Assembly (NCBI GenBank): GCA_003254925.1
Contig: QANZ01003540.1
Coordinates: 81,674 to 145,673, forward strand
Length of the DNA: 64,000 nt
Direction of reading: 5' to 3'
DNA from: Chamaecrista fasciculata
Taxonomy: Eukaryota; Streptophyta; Magnoliopsida; Fabales; Fabaceae
This document shows, one piece after another, positions 1 to 11,305 of this stretch. Position numbers and translations under genes: made by a program. Numbering within the stretch: the first letter of the stretch is position 1; every line of letters begins with the position of its first letter. The notes beneath the pieces are model-generated. The model was not told the DNA's origin, ran no database searches, and saw only the letters and a program-made list of their open reading frames with translations.

Positions 1-968
1 TAAAAGGATGTCAATTTATATGCATGTAAAAGATTAAACGGTATCGTACCATGCCTAGATGTCCACTCATTGTTCAACAACCAGTGTCCCATCCTTGCAA
101 TGCTTACTTGATCAACTGCTTTCGGGGTATCTTCCTCAACATCAAAAGGGGAAATATTGTGGAACTGCAAAATTCTTGTGAGCAGGGAGGCATACGGGAG
201 TGGTGTTCCTTCTTTTTGGCAACACTTGCCCATTCTACGGATGACCAAATAGGGTATGTTGACCTCAATACCCTCCAACAAACAGTGCATCAGATAACAG
301 TCAACTTCATTGGGGCTGGTGTGGCTGCCTGACTTATGCGTTATGCAATACACAATTACATGCATCGACCTCTTATATTCTAAAGACATGCTTGAAACAA
401 TCACCTTCCCAACATGGTCAGGAGATTCCATTAGATGTTTCTCAATAGCTTGTTTGTTGTAGTTTGGGATCTTGCTAAGTGATTTTGAATCAAGCTTTAC
501 ACCATTACAGGGCAAATTGAACCAAGCGTCCAACTTATTCTCATCTATACTAACATTTACACCCCTAACATTTGAAAGAATGGTATTATCTTTACTACTA
601 TACCTCATATTGGAATAAAAACATCTAACTACCTGAGGACAAAATTTGGACGTATTTCCGACCATTGTGTCCAAACTTGCAGCCCTCAGACTCTGTGAAC
701 ATTGTGGCAGATGTTGATCAAAGAAAGTGAAATCGACATACCGGCATTCGAGAACGTTCCGGCTAGCATAATGTTCACTGATGGCCAGTGAAGTCGCGCG
801 CGACGGACCCCCTCGTGAAGAAGCACCCATCGGCGCGTTTTGAGCATTTTTTGAACGGCGGCCATGTGAAGATGAAGCACCCGGTGCGTTTTGTGCATTC
901 TTCGAACGTCGGACTGTTGAAGAAGACATCCTTGAAGGAGAAATGTGCGTTTGGGTTTGGAGATTCAC
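1..968 (-). CDS. Plant transposon-type protein, module copy 1 (cut by window edge)
   Basis: This minus-strand reading frame starts at 968 and runs to the left edge of the window. It is the near-identical counterpart of the first exon of the gene at 4573-6011, at an offset of 5043 bases. The protein begins with a Ser/Arg-rich, low-complexity N-terminus and continues into the domain that resembles the 'putative plant transposon protein' family, which is sometimes labelled envelope-like in plant annotations. The window edge falls next to where the first coding stretch ends, so any downstream exon lies outside. Function is unknown. If it belongs to an LTR-type element it should be read as a fossil part of one. 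Confidence 0.6.
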   Translation of the reverse strand, partial: MNLQTQTHISPSRMSSSTVRRSKNAQNAPGASSSHGRRSKNAQNAPMGASSRGGPSRATSLAISEHYASRNVLECRYVDFTFFDQHLPQCSQSLRAASLDTMVGNTSKFCPQVVRCFYSNMRYSSKDNTILSNVRGVNVSIDENKLDAWFNLPCNGVKLDSKSLSKIPNYNKQAIEKHLMESPDHVGKVIVSSMSLEYKRSMHVIVYCITHKSGSHTSPNEVDCYLMHCLLEGIEVNIPYLVIRRMGKCCQKEGTPLPYASLLTRILQFHNISPFDVEEDTPKAVDQVSIARMGHWLLNNEWTSRHGTIPFNLLHAYKLTSF

Positions 969-1084
969 GTTACGGTTTGTTGAGAATTTGGCGCTAGAGG
1001 AGTTGGAACGCTGAAAATTAGATGTAGGTTAAAATAATGAATGAATGGCACGCCACATGCTTATATAGGCCCGACATTCGGTGC

Positions 1085-1506
1085 GCCGAATTGTAAGATC
1101 GGCGGACCGATTTCATTTAAATTGATTCACAGCATAGCATCGGTGCACCGATTGAGTATTTGGTGCACCGACTGAGTATTTGGTGCACCGACTGTTCAAA
1201 GAGGGAATTTCCAGCGCGTAATCGGTGCACCGATTGACTATTTGGTGCATCGATTGTTCATGGAGTGAATTTCCAGCGCGTAATCGGTGCACCGATTGAC
1301 TATTTGGTGCACCGATTGTTCATGGAGGGAATTTCCAGCGCGTTATCGGTGCACCGATTGACTATTTGGTGCACCGATTGTTCATAGAGGGAATTTCCAG
1401 CGCGTAATCGATGGCCCGATTGACTATTTGGTGCACCGATTGTTCATAGAGGGAATTTCCAACGCGTAATCGGTGGACCGATTGACTAATTGGTGTACCG
1501 ATTTTC
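1085..1506. repeat. Palindromic minisatellite, copy 1
   Basis: A roughly 60-base unit is repeated in tandem. Each unit holds two forms of the 12-base perfect palindrome TCGGTGCACCGA, the first after GCGCGTAA and the second after CTATTTGG, followed by a spacer containing GGGAATTTCCAGCGCG. Some units carry variants such as GGACC or TGGCCC in the palindrome. The array lies just upstream (minus-strand sense) of the transposon-type gene, where its promoter or leader would be. Copy 1 has one more 60-base unit and one more 22-base half unit than copy 2. Confidence 0.88.
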
Positions 1507-1768
1507 GCCATAGTTCATACCTTTCTTCACTACAAAATGCTCAACAATTCCTTCATTACCTACACTTGAACATGCATTTTCCAATATCAACAAATGGTTT
1601 AACAAGTAATAAATGAACACTTCGGTTATAATCAAAACAAATTCATAAAGCCCAAATTTAATGCTCATTTTAAGACTTACAAAAACAAAAGTAACTAAAA
1701 TAAAGAAGAAAAAAGAGTTAAAAATAAATAAATAAGAGAGTGATTAAATGTGTCATCCACTCACATCC

Positions 1769-1919
1769 ATCGAGACCCAAAATTTTGGCCTTCTGCATCG
1801 CGTAACCTTGCAGCCCGTCGACGTTGTGCCTTCCGACGCACCGGATTCTTCCGCACGACCGAGCAAGGGTGGCCTCTCTTCCATCGACGATCAACAGTCC
1901 TCTGCGGTCCGACGCAAGG
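1769..1919 (+). other. Probable 5' leader exon of the GRF gene
   Basis: This GC-richer stretch begins exactly where the long repeat ends. It finishes at a strong donor (CGCAAG followed by GTAAGT near 1919). A matching acceptor (TTGTGCAG near 2780) precedes the start codon used for the GRF protein. I infer a non-coding first exon and a leader intron of about 860 bases. No transcript evidence is available. Confidence 0.4.
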
Positions 1920-2832
1920 TAAGTGATCCTCTGCTGTTAAGTCCTCTGTTGTTTCGTCTTGTAGGTTTATTTTAGGGCTGACTTGCGTTTGTGCTGAAGG
2001 AGTTAAACGGGAACAAGGGAGTGAGGGAGTGTTTTGCATTTCTGAAATTGGAAAGCTTCATCTTTTTCTCGGCTAGATTCACTGCAATGTAGAAGTGTTT
2101 AATTCTTTTCCTTTGAAGAATCACTTCTTCCTGTTGTTCCTCTGCTCCCTAATGAATTTTAATTTAGCAACTCTTACCAAAAGGGAAAAGTAGAGACTCA
2201 TTGTAGGTTGAGGTAGTCAGCTGTGTATCCAACCTGTAGGAACAAGTAAGCAACCAAAACATCAGAGCCTAACACTTCCAGTATATTAGGATTTTGACAA
2301 ACTCCGTTCTCTCCGCAAATGCAGCAACAACTTTCGAAGTAGCTCTGGATTTGATATATATTTTCATAGCAAGATCATTGTCTACGGTCTACAAAGTAGC
2401 ATAAAATCATTTTAACACATACACCACTTGCAATAGGTAAATTAATTAGAGAAGTATACACCTAGGAAGATAATTAGAACTATTTAAGATCAAAATGGAG
2501 TCAACTTAATAATTTCAAATTTCCTTAGCACCAATTTGCTATTGTATTGCAGTTTGATATTTTTGTTTTTTTTCACACATTATTATGTGACAAACTTTTG
2601 AGTTTAGAGTACTGAAGCCATAAGTTGAGCTCATGTTCAGCTTCCAATTTCCAGCTGGTGGTAATGCTAACTCGGATCTTATTGTGTCTTAATATTGTCT
2701 TCATAAGTGCTATTTTTCTTGCAACTTTTGTGTCATAAGTCTCAACTAATGGTTGTAGGAAAACTTGAAACTGTTGTGCAGACCTTAGGTATTACAATTG
2801 TGACATTTGGCTTTTTGCGAACAATCCTGACG

Positions 2833-3462
2833 ATGTCGACCGTCACATCTTCATCAGCAGCTCTCTCATCGTCCGACGAGGTCCCGACAAGATATTGTCA
2901 ATGTGGTGAAGTTGCTGTTTTCCGAATGTCCTGGAAACCTTGGAGTTTCGGAAGGCGGTTTCACACTTGTCCGCACTATCCGGTATGCAATTTATAGTTT
3001 TATAATTTGTAATATATATTGTGTTTGTCGTACATTGTTTTGAGTTCCAGACAATAAAACGCTTAACTTTGATGTATGATGACCATTTTCCTCCAGCCAA
3101 AGAAATGTGCTTTCTTTTCGTGGCATGACCCTGAAACTGATAGCCGATGGCAAGAAGTTGGCTGGAAGGTGCATGCCCGAATTGAGTCCCTTGAACAACA
3201 ATTAAATGCTTTACTGGCAACGGGAAGGTCGGTTCCAAACCCCCAACAAGCGACGATTGCAAAGCTTCACGATGAGGTGCAACAGTTAAAGAGTACCGAA
3301 GCAAGTGAGAGGTTGAAGCTTAAGCAAGAAATGATGCAGGTCAAAAGAAGATACAAGATGGTTGTCACATTTTTGATTGGGTTGATTTCGTCGTTGTTTT
3401 TTCTTCTACTTTTCAATATTTGGACTGTACAATTCCGAGTTGGAGGTCAATATTTACCTTAA
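2833..3462 (+). CDS. GRF-type zinc finger, coiled-coil, C-terminal membrane anchor protein
   Basis: Two exons (2833-2982 and 3097-3462) are joined by a 114-base GT-AG intron in phase 0, giving 171 residues. The join completes a GRF zinc finger: Cys22, Cys24, Cys46 and Cys54, with the family's GRRF (40-43) and CAFFSW (54-59) signatures. Neither exon alone holds all four ligands, which supports the splice. Residues about 76-137 are charged and heptad-like (coiled coil), and about 138-160 form one hydrophobic segment near the C-terminus, so a tail-anchored topology is plausible. GRF fingers bind nucleic acid in better-known proteins; small plant GRF/coiled-coil/membrane proteins (At4g04775-like) have no established role and are often transposon-associated. 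An in-frame ATG at 2707 is possible, but I chose 2833 because the upstream stretch looks non-coding and contains the likely leader acceptor. Confidence 0.75.
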
Positions 3463-4572
3463 TTAGGTGTAAACTAGTGAGTTGTAGAAGCCGGTGTGTA
3501 TGTAATTATAATTGTCATTTGTTGGTGAACAATGAACATTGTGGATGCTGAAGATTGCAAGAGTATGAACATTGTGAAAGCAACCCTATTTTAACTGAAA
3601 TTCAATATTTTTTATATTAGTTTTACGTTCAACTAACTTGTCACACTGAAAAGTACTTGCCATTCCGACTTTGTAATTTAGCTTAGAGTAAAAAAGAGAG
3701 TTCAGTAGCAATGTTCACTAAAATGCAAAGAAGGCCATGAAGAAAATGGAAGACACTACTTTTCTCTTCACAATGGCTTCTTAAATATCTTGGCCAGTTT
3801 TTACAGCTACATCATATACTGACATTTATGGTACTTGAAATATAGGAGACATAACATAATGCTATCCAGTTGAAGAGAAATTAATATAAATTGGTACAAC
3901 ATGTACCATTACATCTAAGGTAAATAGTAACCATTACAAACATATATCACTTCTTCCTCCATATTCTCAATTTTTCCTTTGACGCTAACTTCAACTTTAA
4001 ACTTTGCATATTCAAGATCACCATTTCATCATTCTTCTTCTCAATTATTTCTTTAAACTTCGACACTAACAACTTCAACACTAATGATTCTACAATTGCA
4101 CTCCAACCCTTTGCACCAAATTTTACCAACCCTAAAACACTGCCATTAAACAAAATGTGCGCCTAAAGATACGTAGCACATCTTAGGTGCCAAGAATTGA
4201 AAGGACACTAGGATTATATCCTTTTATACAGAGCTGAGAACAAGCAAATATGTCAAGCTGTTGGCAATCTTTAAGGTTCCCAACAAATCCAAATTTGAGG
4301 AGACATGGGAGCCTTTAAGATGAAAGCCTTGAAATGAAGCAACAAACATAGTAGAGAGGCAGCAAACATTCATATCAGCAAAGCCCAGGATGCAAACAAT
4401 CATATCCTTATAAAAACATAATGCAAGTACTCAATATAGGGTTGGAGTTTCAAACGGATCATACACATCAGTCAGTCGTAATACAAAAAATCAGATGAAC
4501 AATCTTGTCTCTTCTTTTAGTCTAAACTCATTACACCCTAAGTCAGGCGTGCTACCGAAGTACTAAAAAAGG
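3463..4572. other. Unique spacer within the module
   Basis: This AT-rich stretch lies between the plus-strand GRF gene and the 3' end of the minus-strand transposon-type gene, so the two genes converge on it. The short frame at 3947-4153 (minus) shows no recognisable domain. I see no terminal repeats or RNA gene. Confidence 0.5.
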
Positions 4573-6011
4573 TCAATCTTCAAAGTGCCTCGCGTCGTGG
4601 GCGTACGCTTGAACATGGTCGTCGAGGTCTTTGACCTGCAATCTGACTTCTTCTATATGCGCGTCCATCCCGTCCAAGCGTTGGAGCAGTCTCTGCTCCA
4701 ACCTTGCCATCTGGTCTCCGAACCTTGCAATCTGGTCTCCCAGCCGCTTCTCCATCGCTTCAAGAAAAGGTTGCAATGATTGCGGGATAGAGGGCTGGTC
4801 CATCGGGTGATCTCCCCCTCCTTGACGGTTGTCATCTTCCCCGGCAGGTTGTGGGACACGTATTTCTGACATATGCAAATAATACATCGTTAACTAACCA
4901 AATGATTAAGCATAACAAAATGATTAAGCATGATAGGGCTTTGACCCTATACAAATCAGGATGACGGAGAACAAATTTCTCTTTACATTCATTTAACAGG
5001 GAGAAGGTAAATAAGAACCAAATTACATGTGAAAGTCCATAGCTAAAAGGATGTCAATTTATATGCATGTAAAAGATTAAACGGTATCGTACCATGCCTA
5101 GATGTCCACTCATTGTTCAACAACCAGTGTCCCATCCTTGCAATGCTTACTTGATCAACTGCTTTGGGGGTATCTTCCTCAACATCGAAAGGGGAAATAT
5201 TGTGGAACTGCAAAATTCTTGTGAGCAGGGAGGCATACGGGAGTGGTGTTCCTTCTTTTTGGCAACACTTGCCCATTCTACGGATGACCAAATAGGGTAT
5301 GTTGACCTCAATACCCTCCAACAAACAGTGCATCAGATAACAGTCAACTTCATTGGGGCTGGTGTGGCTGCCTGACTTATGCGTTATGCAATACACAATT
5401 ACATGCATCAACATCTTATATTCTAAAGACATGCTTGAAACAATCACCTTCCCAACATGGTCAGGAGATTCCATTAGATGTTTCTCAATAGCTTGTTTGT
5501 TGTAGTTTGGGATCTTGCTAAGTGATTTTGAATCAAGCTTTACACCATTACAGGGCAAATTGAACCAAGCGCCCAACTTATTCTCATCTATACTAACATT
5601 TACACCCCTAACATTTGAAAGAATGGTATTATCTTTACTACTATACCTCATATTGGAATAAAAACATCTAACTACCTGAGGACAAAATTTGGACGTATTT
5701 CCGACCATTGTGTCCAAACTTGCAGCCCTCAGACTCTGTGAACATTGTGGCAGATGTTGATCAAAGAAAGTGAAATCGACATACCGGCATTCGAGAACGT
5801 TCCGGCTAGCATAATGTTCACTGATGGCCAGTGAAGTCGCGCGCGACGGACCCCCTCGTGAAGAAGCACCCATCGGCGCGTTTTGAGCATTTTTTGAACG
5901 GCGGCCATGTGAAGATGAAGCACCCGGTGCGTTTTGTGCATTCTTCGAACGTCGGACTGTTGAAGAAGACATCCTTGAAGGAGAAATGTGCGTTTGGGTT
6001 TGGAGATTCAC
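4573..6011 (-). CDS. Plant transposon-type protein with C-terminal coiled coil, module copy 2
   Basis: There are two predicted exons on the minus strand: 6011-5093 and 4865-4573. A donor (GCATG then GTACGA) and an acceptor (TATGTCAG) leave the frame continuous, for about 403 residues. Residues 1-60 are Ser/Arg/Asn-rich with a repeated RRSKNAQNAP motif. Residues about 75-300 resemble the 'putative plant transposon protein' domain (VVRCFYSNM, NVRGVNVSIDE, WFNLP, VIVYCITHK, SPNEVDCYLMHCLLEG). The second exon ends in a regular amphipathic coiled coil (EKRLGDQIARFGDQMARLEQ and onward). Related proteins are common in plant genomes and are sometimes called envelope-like; no activity is known. The frame looks whole. 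Upstream lies the palindromic array, and the convergent neighbour is the GRF gene. If the carrier is an LTR-type element, treat this as one of its fossil parts. Confidence 0.6.
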
Positions 6012-6729
6012 GTTACGGTTTGTTGAGAATTTGGCGCTAGAGGAGTTGGAACGCTGAAAATTAGATGTAGGTTAAAATAATGAATGAATGGCACGCCACA
6101 TGCTTATATAGGCCCGACATTCGGTGCGCCGAATTGTAAGATCGGCGGACCGATTTCATTTAAATTGATTCACAGCGCAGCTTTGGTGCACCGATTGAGT
6201 ATTTGGTGCACCGACTGTTCAAAGAGGGAATTTCCAGCGCGTAATCGGTGCACCGATTGACTATTTGGTGCACCGATTGTTCATGGAGGGAATTTCCAGC
6301 GCGTTATCGGTGCACCGATTGACTATTTGGTGCACCGATTGTTCATAGAGGGAATTTCCAGCGCGTAATCGATGGCCCGATTGACTATTTGGTGCACCGA
6401 TTGTTCATAGAGGGAATTTCCAACGCGTAATCGGTGGACCGATTGACTAATTGGTGTACCGATTTTCGCCATAGTTCATACCTTTCTTCACTACAAAATG
6501 CTCAACAATTCCTTCATTACCTACACTTGAACATGCATTTTCCAATATCAACAAATGGTTTAACAAGTAATAAATGAACACTTCGGTTATAATCAAAACA
6601 AATTCATAAAGCCCAAATTTAATGCTCATTTTAAGACTTACAAAAACAAAAGTAACTAAAATAAAGAAGAAAAAAGAGTTAAAAATAAATAAATAAGAGA
6701 GTGATTAAATGTGTCATCCACTCACATCC
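5044..6729. repeat. Long direct repeat, copy 2 (partner 1-1768)
   Basis: This is the second copy of the repeat described at the left edge. Similarity ends after CTCACATCC at 6729, where the sequence continues into CTTATCCACTCACACTC. The two copies, with the intervening single-copy DNA, define a period of about 5 kb. Confidence 0.92.
6128..6467. repeat. Palindromic minisatellite, copy 2
   Basis: This is the shorter version of the palindrome array (see 1085-1506), 82 bases shorter. One 60-base unit and one 22-base TATTTGGTGCACCGACTGAG half unit are missing. It sits just upstream of the minus-strand gene starting at 6011. Confidence 0.88.
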
Positions 6730-9700
6730 TTATCCACTCACACTCATCCATATGATTCTCCTTTCAAATTCACTTATTCTCATTCATTCATTTTTTCGGT
6801 AGGGTCGTCAAATTATCACGCTTGACATTTCTCTCAAAATATTAAGCGTAATATGATAAAATTTTAATTATAAATAAAATAAAAAATTATGTTGATCATG
6901 CATTCCATATTTTCATCTATCTTATACATTGGATTTATTCATTTTGAAAATACTTTTAAGGAAAGATGAACGATGTTGATAATGGGATGGAATAAAATTA
7001 TCAAAACTTCTACAGTTGTTTTTAATTTATAAAAGTGAAACTTTAAGAAAATATATAATTTGGACTCTTCCAAAATTATTAGTCTAGTCATGCCTCGTTT
7101 CCTTCAGGGTGGTCAATATCTGGTTAGTGACAGCCTTCTTTTTTTTGTTTTTTTTTTTTTTTTTNTTTTTTGTTTTGGTTTCCAAATGGGATAAAGTATA
7201 TAACTAATGGGAATAATTTTTTAGGGGGGGCCACCACTAGGCCATGAGTTAATACTTTTATTTTTTGGTACACGTGAATACGCCTTCTCAAGAAAGCATT
7301 GATCAATACTTTTTTTTGGGCCCACACACTTTCTTGTTTGGTCCAATACATATCTCCTTTTAGACCCATGTTTTATTACAAATCCAAAAAACAATAAAAA
7401 ATGAAGATTAATCCCCAACAAAAAAAAAATAATAAGAACTATCGTTTTCTAATAGTTTCCTTTTTTTTTCTCCTTTGAAAAATACATCAAAAAGATTAAT
7501 TTTAGGCTTCAACTTTGGTTCACTAGTCTTCCATCTTCACTCACTTGTAGTCTTTGTTACACTTACACCAATACAAAAATTGACACCACAAGCTATACTT
7601 CATAGCTCTAATAATTTTAAGAATTTGTTAGTTAACTCTTGTATATTTGAAGAATACTTTTCTCTAATGTTGACTTTTGTTAAACTTAATAGGCCAAGGA
7701 ATAGAGTAAATTTGGTTAAGTTCAATAACAAGCATTTTAAGGGTCATTCAGCTCACAATTCGGTTTTACGTTAATGTCTTTTTTAATAGTAAACTGTAAC
7801 TTCGTATGTTTTGAATGCTGATGAGTTTATGACGTCGTCGAGTCATACTTCTCAAGACTCCATGAATTCTCTCAATATCATGGACCTGTAGAAATGAACA
7901 CCTCTCGATTTCGATAGATTGTGTTTCTTACCATTTTTTATGATATAATAAAAAAAAGAACAATATGCACAAAGAATAACCCATGTGAAATGACTATAAA
8001 TCTTTAATAGTATAGTTATTAGTGATAGTTGTGGAAGAATCTAGCTTGAATTTGAGGATTCTAAAAATTTCATACGAAAACTCAGTAGAGGAGATTTTAT
8101 GAGAAAGTGGTCTAAAATAATAAGAATATGCCTCATATCTTAGAAATTTAAAAAGATTGAACCCTAAAAAGTAAAAACAGAAAAGTAAAGAGATTGATAA
8201 CACAGGAATTAATTAATCTATTTATTCAAAATAAGACTTATTCGGTGATGTACAAAGGTTCAAATCTTGAATCCATGCACTGTTCAATTAGGATTCAATT
8301 TGATATTACTTGGCAATTTAAAATTACAATTTCTTTGGATGGATTAGAGACAAAGTTAGAATCAGAAGTATTTGGGTTAGTTCATGTAACTGGAGAACTA
8401 GATTCAGTGTCTTGGCTATAGTCATACGTATTTATTTAATTTGTTGTTTCCAATTTGACTTCCTCCAGTGAATGATATTTTCATTATAAATATTTTTTTT
8501 TCTGTTTTTTTTTTTTCGTCGACTAAAGCAAAAGTCCAAAAATGATTTTTGGACTGTCGTATTAAAAATATTTTCCAAAGCTAAATGTTTGATAAATTAT
8601 CATCAGATGCATTCATAGCTTATTCATATATCAAAATTTACCACTATTAATTAGGATATAATAACTTGAGTGAATTTTTTAATAATAACATGATGTTTTT
8701 GTTAGAAATAAATCAAATAATAGATATATGTGTAAAATAAGTTTCACAATTTAAAAAAAAAAACTAAGAACATATAAATTAACTTGTGAAAACTAGAAAG
8801 TGATAATTAAATAGAGAATCTGAATATCACACACACAAATATAACCCAATATTGGATCATCACAATTAAAAACTTAAAAAAGACAATGTTATTCATATCC
8901 TAAATCTTAATCTTAAAGAAAATTAAGAGAGTGAAAATTAATTTTTTTTCTTAATTAAATCATACAATGGATTAGTGGTATATTGATAATTTAATAGTGG
9001 AATGAACAAAAGCCACTAGAATTCTCAACACTATGGGCTTCTTTCTTTTTCTTCACTAATCACTAGCACACTCCAGACGTGGCGCATTGAAGCGTCTACA
9101 ACTTTCCACGTGGCAGCGTGTCAGCCTTCCATCTTACTTCACATGTGTACATGCACTCACTCACTCTTTGTGTGTCACTCACTCCCACCAAAGGCCATAA
9201 ACTTCTCTGCCAAAGTATAATTTTGGTCTCGTAACCCATTTTGTTGTTATTTTGTTCTTGTATTTTTTTGTTTAAGTTGTAAATTTGGTCTTATATCTTT
9301 GGGTTAGATTGTAAAATTAGTCTTATATTTGTTATTCAGATTGCAAATTTAGTCCCTTATCTTCGGGTCAAGTGCAGAATTGGTCCCAAATATTTGGATC
9401 AGATGGGATTGATGGTATTTTTTTTTTTTACAAAGATATGAGACCAATTCTATAAATTGACCAAAATATATGAGATAAAAAATGATACGAAACCAAATCT
9501 ACGACCTTTTGCAAAGGTATGTGACAAAAAATGCAATAAAAAATATGGTACCAAATTGAGATCTAAACAAAAATTATAGGACTCAAAATACACGGCTTTT
9601 AATTTCGTGAATTTCTCCATAAAAATAAAGAAATATTTATTACCATAACAAATTCACAGCTTTTAATAAGAAAAAAAATGAAAACAAAAATATTTATTTC

Positions 9701-11149
9701 TTGACAAGAGAAGAGAATCCAATCCAAATCATGGAATGGGATAGCATAATATTTTGGTATCACTCACACACTCTATCTAATGCTTGTCTGTTATTCCCAA
9801 CCATGTGGAACTTCTAACTAATCAATCCGCCACGTGTCACCAATCAGATTGTCCAGCGCGTTGCGTGTCGTATGCTTGACGCCTTTTTTTTTTCTAAAAA
9901 TTAAAAAAAAAAAAATATTATTNTAAAAATTAAAAAAAAAAAAATATTATTTTTATTTATTATTTATTGTTGCGTCGGCGATGACTCTTTACCGCCACTA
10001 GCTATGCTACCTCACTGCTTCGCTCACACTCTACTCTCTACTTCCTTCATTTATCTCATTTTTCTTTCTTAAATTCTTCCAAATTTCCCATGTTTTTTTA
10101 AAAAATATATCCTACACTTTAAATTTTAGATTTATTGTCAAACACAATGGACTCATGGATCATGATGTTTTTATATTTTTTTTTCAATTCAATCTCAAAA
10201 ATTACGTTTCTTTGCTTTTTTGTTCATTTATATATAATAAGATTAAGATGTTATCACCACAGGATTTGATTGCCATATCCATATATATTTTGCGATTCAG
10301 CACTAGATTTGATGTTATCATGATGTTTTTTTTTTCAATTCAATCTCAAAAATTAAAGAAGCAAGCATGAGTAGTACGCATTGCAAAGTAACTTTCACTT
10401 AAATTGAGGTGGGAACGCAAAACACGTGCTTAAGACATACTCTTGTAGTGGTTTCAGGCTTTACATCGATGAAAAATGAATGTGCGTGAGTATTTAAATA
10501 AGTTCTATCACACACGTTAGATATGTCTCTGACAAAAAAAAAACTTTCACTTTCCTAGGATGAAACGGTATCGGGTTGATTAATTAGCTTTGGAACAAAC
10601 TAAATACAGTATCTACACTACACTCTAGAGCAGCCACCAAGTGTATATATACATATATACACACAATACTTTAGAAAGTGGAAAAAATAAGTATATAAAC
10701 AAAGATAGGTACACGTGGGATCCTGGCAGTTATTAGCTGTATTCCCTGGGTGCCAGGTGGCAAACTAACAAGAAAAAGTGAGAGACCACGCAAAGCATGA
10801 ATCGCCAAAACACACTTTCAAACTTTGGACGCTCACAGTAAATAAAACTTGAACAAGTGCAGTATTTTTTTTTTTTATAATTTGTTATGGTTATGGTTAT
10901 GGTAAATTATTGAATGAGAAGGATCCGATATGATAAATTAAATTTTGCATATATAAAAATAAAAGAGTAATAAAAAACAAATCGTGTGAGACACGGAGGC
11001 ACATAAGATTAAGAAAGAAAGAAAGAAACAGAGTGGCAACAGCACACAGTATAAACAGTGTGTATGTGTTCACGAACCTCTGTTTTGACTTGGAACAAGT
11101 CATTCTTGTTTCTTCTTTCTCTCTCTCTCTCTCACCTAACAAACTTTAG
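6730..11149. other. AT-rich intergenic region with homopolymers and two assembly Ns
   Basis: No gene is supported here. Frames at 7475-7774, 8194-8421 and 10155-10370 are short, AT-driven and show no recognisable family. An N at 7165 lies inside a poly-T tract. An N at 9923 separates two copies of the same A-rich string (TAAAAATT, A-run, TATTATT), which looks like unmerged contig ends. Between about 9215 and 9600 a string of 'ttttggtc'-type phrases followed by their complements suggests a decayed inverted-repeat element. A short (TTATGG)3 run lies near 10885. Confidence 0.5.
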
Positions 11150-11305
11150 TTGACCCACTTCACTCTCTTCCTTTTTTGTTATTTCACCCACTACTCCAGT
11201 AGTAAGTTTGAGTTGTGTATATATATAAATACAAATCTACCTCCTCCTCATTATTCATTCATTCATTCACTCATACTTACTTTGTTTCTTTCTCATTTCT
11301 TATAT
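11150..11305 (+). promoter_or_regulatory. Core promoter and leader of the ZAT-type gene
   Basis: A TATA stretch (TATATATATAAATA, 11218-11231) lies about 75 bases before the ATG. A W-box-like TTGACC is at about 11150, and a CT-repeat tract lies just before it (about 11113-11133). ACGT-core motifs occur further upstream (ACACGTGC near 10421, ACACGTGG near 10711). W-boxes and ACGT motifs suit a stress-induced zinc-finger gene, but occupancy is inference. Confidence 0.5.

Larger units (their letters stand above)
1..1768. repeat. Long direct repeat, copy 1 (partner 5044-6729)
   Basis: Bases 1-1768 match 5044-6729 almost base for base, with only scattered substitutions. The offset is 5043 bases up to the palindrome array and 4961 after it, because copy 1 has 82 more array bases. 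Similarity stops after the shared stretch ending CACTCACATCC. Copy 1 then runs into the leader of the GRF gene, and copy 2 runs into unrelated sequence. The left limit is hidden by the window edge, so the true repeat unit could be longer. Confidence 0.92.

Noticed and set aside
51-332. Plus-strand frames at 51-332, 788-997 and their copies at 5094-5375, 5831-6040
   Set aside because: They are antisense to the transposon-type gene and show no domain; the minus-strand frame is longer and has the family motifs.
1085-1506. CRISPR-like array
   Set aside because: Plant nuclear DNA; units are direct tandem repeats without unique spacers and contain palindromes.
1486-1668. 60-residue minus-strand frame, repeated at 6447-6629
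   Set aside because: AT-rich, starts inside the palindromic array, no recognisable family.
8194-8421. 75-residue frame as a small host gene
   Set aside because: No homology recognised, no promoter or splice context, codons follow local AT bias.
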